Part shown: in pieces, positions 8,920 through 17,875 of the stretch
How the letters are laid out: every line of letters begins with the position of its first letter
Position numbering within the stretch: position 1 is the stretch's first letter
Assembly: GCF_900101175.1 (NCBI RefSeq)
Contig: NZ_FNFQ01000010.1
Location: forward strand, 1-64,000
DNA length: 64,000 bases
Source of the DNA: Stenotrophomonas pavanii
Lineage (GTDB): Bacteria > Pseudomonadota > Gammaproteobacteria > Xanthomonadales > Xanthomonadaceae
Direction: 5' to 3'
Program-made: the position numbers and the translations under genes
The notes under the pieces: model-generated
The model's input: only the letters and a program-made list of their open reading frames with translations
Databases searched by the model: none
Told to the model about the DNA's origin: nothing

Positions 8920-8976
8920 ATCCCTCAGTAGACCCGCTTCTGCTGTTGCTCCGGCTTCGGCCGTTGCCGTTGAGGT

Positions 8977-8999
8977 TGCCGGCCAGCGGCCGGCACCAC
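8977..8999. repeat. GTAG-family palindrome (degenerate)
   Basis: TGCCGGCCAGCGGCCGGCAC is a near-perfect palindrome. The same unit recurs at 42760-42783 and 54589-54611, there ending in CACTAC (GTAG on the other strand). Here the GTAG is degraded to CACCAC. Confidence 0.6.
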
Positions 9000-9068
9000 C
9001 GCGGGGCGCGGGGTGCAACCCCGCACGCACATCCAACCTCCTCACGTCACTGAATCGAAAACCGGTTT

Positions 9069-9084
9069 CGGCACGGCACTTGCA
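9069..9084 (+). promoter_or_regulatory. Sigma-54 promoter of the fliEFGHIJK operon
   Basis: CGGCACGGCACTTGCA matches the -24/-12 consensus closely. GG (9070-9071) and GC (9082-9083) are 10 bp apart. It lies 47 bp before the fliE start. Confidence 0.88.
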
Positions 9085-9130
9085 CTGGCTCTAGCAGACA
9101 ACCCCATCCCTGTTTCTGGAACCGTTGCAG

Positions 9131-9496
9131 ATGTCCCACTCCGTCACTTCGATCCTTTCGCAGATCCGCTCCTATCAGACCCAGATGGGACAGCCGGCGC
9201 TCAACCCGCTGGGCGAAACGCCGCGCAGCAATGCCCTGCCGGGCACGGTGCTGGACGCGCCGCAGGTGCAGCCGGCCAGCTTCACCGAAACCCTGCGTGG
9301 TGCGATTGCCGGCGTCAACGATGCGCAGCAGAAGTCCGGCGCCCTCGCCAAGGCCTTCGAAATGGGCGACCCCAGCGCCGACCTGGCCAAGGTGATGGTC
9401 GCTTCGCAGCAGTCCCAGATCGCCTTCCGCGCCACCGTGGAAGTCCGCAACCGTCTCGTCCAGGCTTACCAGGACGTGATGAACATGCCGCTGTAA
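9131..9496 (+). CDS. fliE: Flagellar hook-basal body protein FliE
   Basis: FliE joins the MS ring to the proximal rod and opens the export channel. The 121-residue product has the conserved C-terminus QQKSGALAKAFEMGDPSADL followed by a helical tail ending YQDVMNMPL. ATG 9131 is chosen over the in-frame TTG at 9125. It is the first gene behind a sigma-54 promoter, 13 bp ahead of fliF. Confidence 0.94.
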   Translation: MSHSVTSILSQIRSYQTQMGQPALNPLGETPRSNALPGTVLDAPQVQPASFTETLRGAIAGVNDAQQKSGALAKAFEMGDPSADLAKVMVASQQSQIAFRATVEVRNRLVQAYQDVMNMPL

Positions 9497-9509
9497 GGAA
9501 TAGAGACGC

Positions 9510-11156
9510 ATGGCACTGACGCTCTCCAAGGACAGCCTGAACGCCGAGAAGGCCGGGCAGTGGTTCGACCGCCTGCAGAGCCTGCAGATCACCCGTCGGC
9601 TGGGCCTGATGGCAATGATCGCGGTGGCGGTGGCGGCAGGCCTGTCCGTGTTCTTCTGGTCGCAGAAGCCGGGCATGGTCCCGCTGTACACCGGCCTGGA
9701 CCAGAAGGCGACGGCGGAAGCGACCGACCTGCTGCGCGCCGCGCAGATTCCGTTCGCGCTCGACCCGGCCACCGGTGGCATCACCGTGCCGGAAAAGAAC
9801 CTGCACGACGCTCGCCTGAAGCTGGCCGGCTCCGGCCTGACCGACAGCGGCAAGCTCGGCTTCGAGCTGATGGAGCGCGATCCCGGCTTCGGCGTCAGCC
9901 AGTTCGTGGAAAGTGCGCGTTACCAGCACGCACTGGAAACCGAGCTGTCGCGCACCATCAACACGCTGCGCCCGGTGCGTGATTCACGCGTGCACCTGGC
10001 CATTCCCAAGCCCAGCGCGTTCACCCGCCAGCGTGACGTGGCCAGCGCCTCGGTCACCCTGGAACTGCGCGGCGGCCAGCAGCTGGAACGCAGCCAGGTG
10101 GACGCCATCGTGCACATGGTCGCGGCCAGCATTCCCGACCTCGCGCCGGAACGAGTGACCGTGGTCGACCAGAGCGGGCGCATGCTCAGCATCACCGACC
10201 CGAACAGCGAAGCGGCGGTCAACGCCGCCCAGTTCGAGCAGGTGCGCCGCCAGGAAACCTCGTTCAACCAGCGCATCCGCGAGCTGCTGGAACCGATGAC
10301 CGGCCCCGGCCGGGTCAATCCGGAAGTGAGCGTGGACATGGATTTCTCGGTGACCGAGGAAGCCCGTGAGCTCTACAACGGTGAACCGCAGAAGCTGCGC
10401 AGCGAGCAGATGAGCGAGAACACCACCAGCACCCCGGGCCCGCAGGGCGTGCCCGGCGCGACCAGCAACAGCCCGCCGGGCCAGCAGGCCGCACCGGCCA
10501 CCGCGCAGGCCCCGACCGAAAGCAGCAAGAACGCCACCCGCAACTACGAGCTGGACCGCACCCTGCAGCACACCCGCCAGCCGGCCGGTCGCATCAAGCG
10601 CGTCTCGGTGGCGGTGCTGGTGGACAACGTGCCGCGTGCCGGTGCCAACGGCAAGATGAGCCCGCAGCCGCTGTCGGCTGCCGAACTGACCCGCGTCGAA
10701 GCGCTGGTCAAGCAGGCCGTCGGCTTCAACGCCGAGCGTGGCGACACCGTGTCGGTGATGAATGCCCCGTTCGTGCGCGAGACCACGCCTGAGGAAGGCC
10801 CGGCGTGGTGGGAGCTGCCGTGGGTGCACGATGCCGGCCGCATGCTGCTGGGCGCGGTGGTGGTGCTGGCGCTGCTGTTCGGCGTACTGCGCCCGGCGCT
10901 GCGCGCGATCACCGGCCAGAACAGGAAGGACGACCCGCAGGCACTGGAGCCGCACACCGCAGACGTGCAGCTGGTCGATGACGATGGCACCCCGCTGCCG
11001 GCGCTGGGCGCCGACCGGGCCAGCCTGGCCGGGCCGGACGCACTGGCCTTGCCGGTGGATTCTTATGAGGAACGACTGCGGATGGCGCGTGAAGCCGTGA
11101 AGACCGACTCCAAGCGCGTGGCCCAGGTGGTCAAGGGTTGGGTGGCCAATGACTGA
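9510..11156 (+). CDS. fliF: Flagellar MS-ring protein FliF
   Basis: FliF oligomerises in the inner membrane to form the MS ring, the base of the flagellum. The 548 residues show an N-terminal membrane helix (about 33-53), a large periplasmic part with ring-building motifs (including VSQFVESARYQHALETELSR), a Gly/Pro/Ser/Thr-rich linker around 305-340, and a second membrane helix (about 445-463). The cytoplasmic C-terminal tail binds FliG. The 3' end overlaps fliG by 8 bases, consistent with tight coupling of ring and switch. Confidence 0.96.
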   Translation: MALTLSKDSLNAEKAGQWFDRLQSLQITRRLGLMAMIAVAVAAGLSVFFWSQKPGMVPLYTGLDQKATAEATDLLRAAQIPFALDPATGGITVPEKNLHDARLKLAGSGLTDSGKLGFELMERDPGFGVSQFVESARYQHALETELSRTINTLRPVRDSRVHLAIPKPSAFTRQRDVASASVTLELRGGQQLERSQVDAIVHMVAASIPDLAPERVTVVDQSGRMLSITDPNSEAAVNAAQFEQVRRQETSFNQRIRELLEPMTGPGRVNPEVSVDMDFSVTEEARELYNGEPQKLRSEQMSENTTSTPGPQGVPGATSNSPPGQQAAPATAQAPTESSKNATRNYELDRTLQHTRQPAGRIKRVSVAVLVDNVPRAGANGKMSPQPLSAAELTRVEALVKQAVGFNAERGDTVSVMNAPFVRETTPEEGPAWWELPWVHDAGRMLLGAVVVLALLFGVLRPALRAITGQNRKDDPQALEPHTADVQLVDDDGTPLPALGADRASLAGPDALALPVDSYEERLRMAREAVKTDSKRVAQVVKGWVAND

Positions 11157-12150
11157 GGCAGCCCTGACCGGCGTGCAGCGCGCCGCCGTACTGCTGCTTT
11201 CGCTGGGTGAGCTGGACGCGGCCGAAGTGCTGCGCCACATGGAACCCAAGGAAGTGCAGAAGATCGGCATCGCCATGGCCACGATGACCGACATCACCCG
11301 CGAGCAGGTGGAACGGGTGATGGACCAGTTCGGCCAGGAGCTGGGCTCGAAGACCTCGCTGGGCGTGGGCTCGGACGACTACATCCGCAACATGCTGGTG
11401 CAGGCGCTGGGCAGCGAGAAGGCCGGCAACCTGATCGACCGCATCCTGCTGGGCCGCAACACCACCGGCCTGGACGCGCTGAAGTGGATGGACCCGCGCG
11501 CGGTGGCCGACCTGGTGCGCAACGAGCATCCGCAGATCATCGCCATCGTGATGGCGCACCTGGAAACCGACCAGGCCGCCGACGCGCTGAAGCTGCTGCC
11601 CGATCGCACCCGCGTGGACGTGCTGCTGCGCATCGCCACCCTCGACGGCATCCCGCCGAACGCGCTCAATGAACTCAACGAGATCATGGAGCGCCAGTTC
11701 GCCGGCAACCAGAACCTGAAGTCGTCGAACATCGGTGGCGTGCAGTGCGCGGCCAACATCCTGAACTTCATGGACAGCGGCCAGGACCAGGCCATCCTGG
11801 GCGAGATCGCGCGCATCGATGCGCCGCTGAGCAACCGCATCCAGGACCTGATGTTCGTCTTCGACGATCTGGTCGACCTGGACGACCGCGAGATGCAGCT
11901 GGTGCTGCGCGAAGTCAGCGGCGAGCGCCTGGGCCTGGCCCTGCGCGGCGCCGACATCAAGGTGCGCGACAAGATCACCCGCAACATGTCGCAGCGCGCG
12001 GCCGAGATCCTGCTGGAAGACATGGAGGCCCGCGGACCGGTGCGCCTGTCCGACGTGGAAGGCGCGCAGCGCGAGATCCTGGCCATCGTCAAGCGCATGG
12101 CCGATGAAGGCACCGTCACCATCGGCGGCAGCGCGGAGGCCATGCTGTGA
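11149..12150 (+). CDS. fliG: Flagellar motor switch protein FliG
   Basis: FliG is the rotor component that contacts the stator and converts ion flow to torque. The 333-residue protein has the expected N-, middle and C-terminal domains: an EHPQIIAIVMAHL middle motif and a charged C-terminal torque helix region (LVDLDDREMQLVLREV) carrying the conserved Arg/Asp/Glu residues. It overlaps fliF at its start and fliH at its end. Confidence 0.97.
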   Translation: MTEAALTGVQRAAVLLLSLGELDAAEVLRHMEPKEVQKIGIAMATMTDITREQVERVMDQFGQELGSKTSLGVGSDDYIRNMLVQALGSEKAGNLIDRILLGRNTTGLDALKWMDPRAVADLVRNEHPQIIAIVMAHLETDQAADALKLLPDRTRVDVLLRIATLDGIPPNALNELNEIMERQFAGNQNLKSSNIGGVQCAANILNFMDSGQDQAILGEIARIDAPLSNRIQDLMFVFDDLVDLDDREMQLVLREVSGERLGLALRGADIKVRDKITRNMSQRAAEILLEDMEARGPVRLSDVEGAQREILAIVKRMADEGTVTIGGSAEAML

Positions 12151-12788
12151 GCAACGTCGTGCGTTGGCTTGCCCCGGACCTGCTGGCCCAGCCCGAACCG
12201 GTGCTGGAGCAGGAGGACACGTTCGAACTCACCGAGCCGGACCCGGAACACGAACCGGAGCCGCCGCTGCAGCTGCCGACGCTGGAGGAAATCCAGGCGA
12301 TCCAGGACAGCGCCGAGAAGGAAGGATTCGATCAGGGCCATGCCGAAGGCTACGGCCAGGGCCAGGCCGAGGTGCGTCGCCTCGCCGCGCAGATCGAAGG
12401 CATCCTCGACAACTTCAGCCGGCCGCTGGTGCGGCTGGAGAACGAAGTGGTCGGCGCCCTTGGCGAACTGGCGGTGCGCATCGCCGGGGCACTGGTCGGC
12501 CGCGCCTACGAGGCGGAGCCGGCACTGCTGGCGCAGCTGGTCGGCGAAGCGATCGACGCCGTGGGCGGCAGCACGCGCGAGGTGGAAGTGCGGCTGCATC
12601 CGGATGACATCGCCGCGCTCGCCCCGTTGCTGAACCTGTCGCCGGCGCAGCGCCTGGTACCGGATACCAGCCTCAGCCGTGGCGACCTGCGCGTACACGC
12701 CGAAGCGGTGCGCATCGACGGCACCCTGGAGGCCCGCCTGCGCGGTGCGCTGGATGCGGTGATCCGCCAGACCGGAGCGACGGCATGA
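12147..12788 (+). CDS. fliH: Flagellar export ATPase regulator FliH
   Basis: FliH is the stator-like negative regulator of the FliI ATPase and links it to FliN. The 213-residue protein has an acidic Pro/Glu-rich N-terminus, a GxxxG-type helix (EKEGFDQGHAEGYGQGQAEV) and a C-terminal globular domain similar to ATP synthase subunit delta. It starts at GTG 12147, overlapping fliG by 4 bases, and overlaps fliI by ATGA. Confidence 0.92.
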   Translation: MSNVVRWLAPDLLAQPEPVLEQEDTFELTEPDPEHEPEPPLQLPTLEEIQAIQDSAEKEGFDQGHAEGYGQGQAEVRRLAAQIEGILDNFSRPLVRLENEVVGALGELAVRIAGALVGRAYEAEPALLAQLVGEAIDAVGGSTREVEVRLHPDDIAALAPLLNLSPAQRLVPDTSLSRGDLRVHAEAVRIDGTLEARLRGALDAVIRQTGATA

Positions 12789-14170
12789 GCGCTGCACCGC
12801 AAACGACGCCGCCGCCGGCCGACTGGGCCGTGGCCCGCAACCTGCGCCTGGCCCGGCGCCTGGATGGCCTGCGCGTGGATACCGCGCATGGCCGTGGGCT
12901 GATCCGCGAGGGCGTGCTGCGCCGCGCGGTCGGCCTGACCCTGGAAGCGGTCGGCTGCGAGGCGCCGCTGGGCGCCAGCTGCAAGGTGGAAGTGGTCGAT
13001 GGCGGCTGGGTCGATGCCGAAGTGGTCGGCTTCGCCGGCGAACGCACCTACCTGATGCCCAGCGCCGAACTGCACGGCCTGCTGCCCAATGCGCGGGTGG
13101 TGCCGTCGGCGCGACGTGGCGGCGTGGAAGTGGGTGAAGGCCTGCTCGGCCGCGTCATCGACAGCGACGGCGTGCCGCTGGACGGCAAGGGCCCGATCCG
13201 CGCCGAAGGCCACGTCGGCATGGCCGGCGTGTCGATCAACCCGCTGGCGCGTGAACCGATCACCCAACCGCTGGACGTGGGCGTGCGCGCGATCAACGCG
13301 CTGCTGCCGATCGGCCGCGGCCAGCGCGTCGGCCTGTTCGCCGGCTCCGGCGTCGGCAAGTCGACGCTGCTGGGCATGATGACCCGCTACACCGCCGCCG
13401 ATGTGATCGTGGTCGGCCTGATCGGTGAACGTGGCCGCGAAGTTCGCGACTTCGTCGAGACCACGCTGGGCGAGGAAGGCCTGCGCCGCGCGGTGGTGGT
13501 GGCCAGCCCTGCCGACCGGCCACCATTGGCGCGCCTGCACGGTGCCTACCGTGCCACCGCCATCGCCGAGTGGTTCCGCGACCAGGGCCTGAACGTGCTG
13601 CTGCTGATGGACTCGCTGACCCGCTTTGCGCAGGCGCAGCGCGAGATCGGGCTGTCGGTTGGCGAACCGCCGACCACCCGCGGCTACCCGCCGTCGGTGT
13701 TCGCCAAGCTGCCGGCGCTGGTCGAGCGCGCCGGCAACGGTGCAAAGGGCCGCGGCTCGATCACCGCGTTCTACACCGTACTGACCGAAGGCGATGATCC
13801 GCAGGACCCGATCGCCGACGCCGCGCGCGCGATCCTCGATGGCCACATCCTGCTTTCGCGCCGCGTGGCCGACAGCGGCCTGTACCCGGCCATCGACGTC
13901 GAATCGTCGGTCAGCCGCGTGGTCACGGAAATCGCCGACGAGCCGTGGCGCCTGCGCATCCGCAAGCTGAAGCGACTGGTCTCGGCCTACTCGGCCAACC
14001 GGGACCTGATCGCGATCGGTGCCTACCAGCGCGGCAACGACGCGGCCACCGACGAAGCCCTGGAACGCTGGCCGGAAATCATGGAGTTCCTCGGCCAGGA
14101 CGTTGCCAAGGCCGCAGATCTCCCGCACAGCCAGGCGGCGCTGCAGCGCCTGGTGGAACAAGAGAGTTAA
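12785..14170 (+). CDS. fliI: Flagellar export ATPase FliI
   Basis: Hexameric ATPase that primes unfolded substrates for the flagellar type III export gate. The 461-residue protein resembles F1 beta subunits, with Walker A GSGVGKST (about 187-194), VVGLIGERGREV, Walker B LLLMDSLTRFAQAQREI and the SRRVADSGLYPAIDVESSVSR segment typical of this family. It is coupled to fliH and followed by fliJ after 3 bases. Confidence 0.97.
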   Translation: MSAAPQTTPPPADWAVARNLRLARRLDGLRVDTAHGRGLIREGVLRRAVGLTLEAVGCEAPLGASCKVEVVDGGWVDAEVVGFAGERTYLMPSAELHGLLPNARVVPSARRGGVEVGEGLLGRVIDSDGVPLDGKGPIRAEGHVGMAGVSINPLAREPITQPLDVGVRAINALLPIGRGQRVGLFAGSGVGKSTLLGMMTRYTAADVIVVGLIGERGREVRDFVETTLGEEGLRRAVVVASPADRPPLARLHGAYRATAIAEWFRDQGLNVLLLMDSLTRFAQAQREIGLSVGEPPTTRGYPPSVFAKLPALVERAGNGAKGRGSITAFYTVLTEGDDPQDPIADAARAILDGHILLSRRVADSGLYPAIDVESSVSRVVTEIADEPWRLRIRKLKRLVSAYSANRDLIAIGAYQRGNDAATDEALERWPEIMEFLGQDVAKAADLPHSQAALQRLVEQES

Positions 14171-14173
14171 GCC

Positions 14174-14641
14174 ATGAACCAGTCCAAGCGCATCGATCCC
14201 CTGCTCAAGCGGGCCCAGGAACACGAGGACGCGGTCGCCCGCGACCTGGCCGAACGCCAGCGCGTGCTCGACACCCATCTGTCGCGCCTGGACGAACTGC
14301 GCCGCTATGCCGAGGAGTACGCCAACGCCCAGATGGCAGCGACCAGCCCGGCACAGCTGCTGAACCGCCGCGCCTTCCTTGATCGCCTGGACAGCGCGGT
14401 CGAGCAGCAGCAGGCCACGGTCAACGGCAACCGCGAAAAGGTGGAGGCCGAGCGCGCGCGCCTGATCCTGGCCAGCCGTGACAAGGCGGTGCTGGAGCAG
14501 CTGGCCGCCAGCTACCGCGCGCAGGAAAAGGTGGTGACCGACCGCCGCGACCAGCGCGAGATGGACGATATCGGTGCGCGGCGTGCGCGCCTGGTGCAGG
14601 CCGAAGACCAGGACGGCACCGAGCAGGGAGGCCGCCCGTGA
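14174..14641 (+). CDS. fliJ: Flagellar export chaperone/stalk FliJ
   Basis: A 155-residue protein predicted to be almost entirely antiparallel coiled coil, rich in Arg, Glu and Gln. This fits FliJ, the central stalk of the FliI ring that also activates FlhA. Sequence conservation in this family is low, so the call rests on length, coiled-coil character and position between fliI and fliK. The stop overlaps the fliK ATG by one base. Confidence 0.88.
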   Translation: MNQSKRIDPLLKRAQEHEDAVARDLAERQRVLDTHLSRLDELRRYAEEYANAQMAATSPAQLLNRRAFLDRLDSAVEQQQATVNGNREKVEAERARLILASRDKAVLEQLAASYRAQEKVVTDRRDQREMDDIGARRARLVQAEDQDGTEQGGRP

Positions 14642-15819
14642 TGCCCGCTCCGCTCGCCAGCAGCGCCAACGCCGCCACGCCAGCCGCCAGCAACAGCGCT
14701 GCGCGTGCCCCGCGCAGCGAAGGCGGCAAGGACTTCAGCCAACTGCTGCAGGGTGGCGCACCCTCGTCACCCGCGCCTGCTGGCGGCGCCACGACGCCGA
14801 CGCCGACGCCGACGCCATCCACACCCAGCCAGCCATCGACCGCCGACAGCCATGGCCAGGCACCGGGCGAACGCAACGCAGACGGCGAAGCGGCAACCGC
14901 TGAAACGTCGCCGCTGCCGCCCGTTGCCGTGACCCCGGCTGGAGCCGGCACCGACAAGGACAAGCCTGCCGCAACCGAGGACGCCCCGTGGCCACCGCTC
15001 GGCCTGGCCGGCCTGGTGCTGGCGATGCCGACGCCCGTGGATCCGGCCGCCGCCCTGCCGACCACCGCTGCGCCATCGCTGGCCAGCGACGGTAGCGCGC
15101 TGCCCGCTCCCCCTGCCGCGAACACGGCACTGCCTGCAGCCGCGCCGGCAGCGGCAAGCGCAGCGCCAGTGGCGGCCGACGGCAAACCGGCGCCCACCAA
15201 CGCTGACGACGCCACCGCACTGCCCCTGCCGGAGATGATCCTGCCCGGCAAGCGCAGCGAGCGCGCCGAAGGCAGCGACGTGGCCGCCGTTGGCGACCGC
15301 GCCAGTGCGCCGCTGCTGCACGCACCGCCAGCGGCCGCCGTGCAGGACCTGAAGGCCGCACTCGCCACCGGCACCGCGATCTTCAATGGCGAACCGACGC
15401 CCAAGCCCGTGCTCGGTGACGAGGGCTTCGATCAGGCCATCGGCGCACGCCTGGGCTGGCTGGCCGACCAGAAGATCGGCCACGCCCACATCCGCCTGAG
15501 CCCGGACGACCTGGGCCCGGTCGACGTGCGCCTGCAGTTGAACGGCGACAAGGTGCATGCCAGCTTCAGCAGCCCGCACGTGGACGTGCGGCAGGCACTG
15601 GAAAGCAGCCTTCCGCGGCTGCGCGAGCTGCTGGGCGAACAGGGCTTCCAGCTGGCCCACGCCGACGTCGGCCACCAGGCACCGGGCGGTGACGGCAATG
15701 CGTCGGGCCAGCCCGGTGGCAGCGGCCTCACCCGCGACGGAGAACCGACGCCGGGCGACACCAGCGTGTCGGCCGCACAGTTGATCCGCCAGCGCGGCTT
15801 GCTGGACGCCTACGCCTGA
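14641..15819 (+). CDS. fliK: Flagellar hook-length control protein FliK
   Basis: FliK is secreted as a ruler that stops hook growth and switches export specificity. The 392-residue protein has a long Ala/Pro-rich, low-complexity N-terminal region and a conserved C-terminal domain with LSPDDLGPVDVRLQLNGDKV and a helix LESSLPRLRELLGEQG, as in the Flg_hook family. ATG 14641 is preferred over GTG 14638 given AGGGAG about 12 bases upstream. A Thr-Pro run (about residues 51-58) is encoded by a short GACGCC hexamer repeat. This is the last gene of the fliE operon. Confidence 0.92.
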   Translation: MPAPLASSANAATPAASNSAARAPRSEGGKDFSQLLQGGAPSSPAPAGGATTPTPTPTPSTPSQPSTADSHGQAPGERNADGEAATAETSPLPPVAVTPAGAGTDKDKPAATEDAPWPPLGLAGLVLAMPTPVDPAAALPTTAAPSLASDGSALPAPPAANTALPAAAPAAASAAPVAADGKPAPTNADDATALPLPEMILPGKRSERAEGSDVAAVGDRASAPLLHAPPAAAVQDLKAALATGTAIFNGEPTPKPVLGDEGFDQAIGARLGWLADQKIGHAHIRLSPDDLGPVDVRLQLNGDKVHASFSSPHVDVRQALESSLPRLRELLGEQGFQLAHADVGHQAPGGDGNASGQPGGSGLTRDGEPTPGDTSVSAAQLIRQRGLLDAYA

Positions 15820-15961
15820 CAGGCGTGCCGACCAAGGTTGGCACCCACCAGCGCTGGGCGGTTGGCACCCGCCCGGGCACCCTGCACTAGCGCCAGCGAG
15901 GATCGGCACCCTCCCGTCCGCGCCTCCGACGGAATTCCGTCGCACCCCACTGCCCCGCCTT

Positions 15962-15977
15962 CGGCACACCCCTTGCA
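15962..15977 (+). promoter_or_regulatory. Sigma-54 promoter of the fliLMNOPQR operon
   Basis: CGGCACACCCCTTGCA has GG (15963-15964) and GC (15975-15976) separated by 10 bp, with a consensus -12 box TTGCA. It lies 36 bp before fliL in the 193-bp gap after fliK. Confidence 0.85.
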
Positions 15978-16012
15978 TATCCCGGTGAAGCAACCCTCAG
16001 GAGCTTCACCCC

Positions 16013-16528
16013 GTGGCCGCAGCCGCTGACAAAACCAAGAAGACCGCCGAGAAGGACAAGGCCGCCAAGCCGCGCAGTCCGATCCTGATCACCGCACTGG
16101 TGGCCGTACTGGCTGCCGCTGCCGCTGGTGGCGGCGTGTGGTTCTTCACCCAGTCCAAGCACGAAGAGAAGACCGCGCAGGCGCCGAAGAAGAGCGCGAC
16201 CCCGGCCCCGGCGCAGTACTTCGCGCTGGACCCGGCGTTCGTGGTCAACCTCAATGGCCCGGTCGACGGCCCGCGCTACCTGCAGCTGGAGGTCCAGCTG
16301 ATGACCCGCGACCCGGCCGCACTGGAAGCGATCAAGACCCATGCCCCGGCCATCCGCGCGCGCCTGCTGATGCTGTTCTCGCAGGTCAGCCCGGACCAGA
16401 TCGCCGATGTCGCCGGCAAGCAGAAGCTGCAGGCCGCGTCGCTGGCCGAGGTGCAGAAAGTGCTCAAGGCCGAGACCGGCAGCAACGGCGCCGACGATCT
16501 GCTGTTCACCAGCTTCGTGACCCAGTAA
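16013..16528 (+). CDS. fliL: Flagellar basal body-associated protein FliL
   Basis: FliL is a single-pass inner-membrane protein that surrounds and supports the stator units. The 171 residues show a Lys-rich cytoplasmic N-terminus, one membrane helix (about 24-44) and a periplasmic SPFH-like domain beginning YFALDPAFVVNL. GTG 16013 is chosen because AGGAG (15999-16003) lies 9 bases upstream. It heads the fliLMNOPQR operon. Confidence 0.93.
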   Translation: MAAAADKTKKTAEKDKAAKPRSPILITALVAVLAAAAAGGGVWFFTQSKHEEKTAQAPKKSATPAPAQYFALDPAFVVNLNGPVDGPRYLQLEVQLMTRDPAALEAIKTHAPAIRARLLMLFSQVSPDQIADVAGKQKLQAASLAEVQKVLKAETGSNGADDLLFTSFVTQ

Positions 16529-16538
16529 GGGCCCACCG

Positions 16539-17543
16539 ATGAATGATCTGCTGTCCCAGGACGAGATCGATGCCCTGCTCCACGGCGTGGACAGTGGCGC
16601 GGTCGAGACCGATGCGGAACCCCCGTCAGGCGAAGCGCGCTCGTACGACTTCGCCAGCCAGGACCGCATCATCCGTGGTCGCATGCCGACCCTGGAAATG
16701 GTCCACGAGCGCTTCGCGCGCCTGTGGCGGATCGGCCTGTTCAACCTGATCCGGCGCTCGGCCGAGCTGTCGGTGCGCGGCATCGAACTGATCAAGTTCA
16801 ACGACTACATGCACTCGCTGTATGTGCCGACCAACCTGAACCTGATCCGCTTCAAGCCGCTGCGCGGTACCGGCCTGATCGTGTTCGAGCCGACCCTGGT
16901 GTTCGCCATCGTCGACAACTTCTTCGGCGGCGACGGGCGCTACCCCACCCGCATCGAGGGCCGCGAGTTCACCGCCACCGAAATGCGGGTGATCCACCTG
17001 CTGCTGAAGCAGACCTTCGCCGATCTGCGCGAAGCGTGGGCACCGGTGATGGACGTCGACTTCGAGTACATCAACTCGGAGATCAACCCGCATTTCGCCA
17101 ACATCGTGACCCCGCGCGAATACGTGGTGGTGTGCCGCCTGCACGTCGAGCTCGACGGCGGCGGCGGTGACATCCACGTCACCCTGCCCTATTCGATGCT
17201 GGAACCGATCCGCGAACTGCTCGATGCCGGCATCCAGAGCGACCGCAACGACCGCGACGAGAGCTGGGGCAAGACCCTGCGCGAGCAGCTCAACATCGCC
17301 GAAGTCACCCTGTCCAGCGTACTGGCCAGCAAGCGCATGACCCTGCGCGACCTGACCCAGCTGAAGGTCGGCGACATCCTGCCGATCGAGCTGAGCCCGC
17401 AGGTGCCGCTGTGCGTGGAGAACATTCCGGTGTTCACCGGCGAGTTCGGCATCGCCAACGGCATGAACGCCGTGAAGATCACCGCTACCCATCCGCCGGG
17501 CACCCGCCCGCGCGTACCCGTCATCCAGGAAGACCCGCAATGA
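16539..17543 (+). CDS. fliM: Flagellar motor switch protein FliM
   Basis: FliM receives phosphorylated CheY and controls rotation direction. The 334-residue protein starts MNDLLSQDEIDALLHG, the classical N-terminal CheY-binding peptide. The middle CheC-like domain includes RIGLFNLIRRSAELSVRGIE and GTGLIVFEPTLVFAIVDNFF. The C-terminal SpoA domain binds FliN. Length is normal. It overlaps fliN by ATGA. Confidence 0.97.
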   Translation: MNDLLSQDEIDALLHGVDSGAVETDAEPPSGEARSYDFASQDRIIRGRMPTLEMVHERFARLWRIGLFNLIRRSAELSVRGIELIKFNDYMHSLYVPTNLNLIRFKPLRGTGLIVFEPTLVFAIVDNFFGGDGRYPTRIEGREFTATEMRVIHLLLKQTFADLREAWAPVMDVDFEYINSEINPHFANIVTPREYVVVCRLHVELDGGGGDIHVTLPYSMLEPIRELLDAGIQSDRNDRDESWGKTLREQLNIAEVTLSSVLASKRMTLRDLTQLKVGDILPIELSPQVPLCVENIPVFTGEFGIANGMNAVKITATHPPGTRPRVPVIQEDPQ

Positions 17544-17875
17544 ACGATATCGACGCCCTCGAACCGACCCCGGCCCAGTTCAGCAGCCTGCAGGCCGACG
17601 AGGCCAACGGTCCGGACCTGAACCTGGACGTGATCCTCGACGTGCCGGTGACCCTGTCGCTGGAGGTCGGTCGTGCCCGCCTGCCGATCCGCAACCTGCT
17701 GCAGCTCAACCAGGGCTCGGTGGTGGAACTGGAGCGCGGCGCCGGCGAATCGCTGGACGTGTTCGTCAACGGCACCCTGATCGCACACGGCGAAGTGGTG
17801 GTGATCAACGACCGCTTCGGCGTGCGCCTGACCGACGTGGTCAGCCCGAGCGAGCGGATCCGGAGACTGCGTTGA
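17540..17875 (+). CDS. fliN: Flagellar motor switch protein FliN
   Basis: FliN forms the base of the C-ring and docks FliH-FliI for export. The 111-residue product is one SpoA domain: LDVILDVPVTLSLEVGRARL, NLLQLNQGSVVELERGAGES and DVFVNGTLIAHGEVVVINDR are near-consensus. ATG 17540 overlaps the fliM stop. The open frame further upstream lies inside fliM. Confidence 0.96.
   Translation: MNDIDALEPTPAQFSSLQADEANGPDLNLDVILDVPVTLSLEVGRARLPIRNLLQLNQGSVVELERGAGESLDVFVNGTLIAHGEVVVINDRFGVRLTDVVSPSERIRRLR

Larger units (their letters stand above)
8391..9130. other. fleQ-fliE intergenic region, repeat-rich
   Basis: This 740-bp gap holds a terminator-like hairpin after fleQ (8419-8449), two GGGTCAG-type palindromes (8457-8499, 8716-8754), a ~100-bp inverted element (8821-8919), a GTAG-family palindrome (8977-8999) and the fliE sigma-54 promoter (9069-9084). 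A minus-strand frame over 8463-8921 is largely made of these repeats and is not called a gene. Confidence 0.7.

Noticed and set aside
8463-8921. Minus-strand open frame of 152 codons between fleQ and fliE
   Set aside because: Both ends are made of intergenic repeats and there is no ribosome site. A central stretch (about 8520-8700) has some protein-like character (VLGVDETALAMALAG) and could be a gene remnant, but this is too weak to call.
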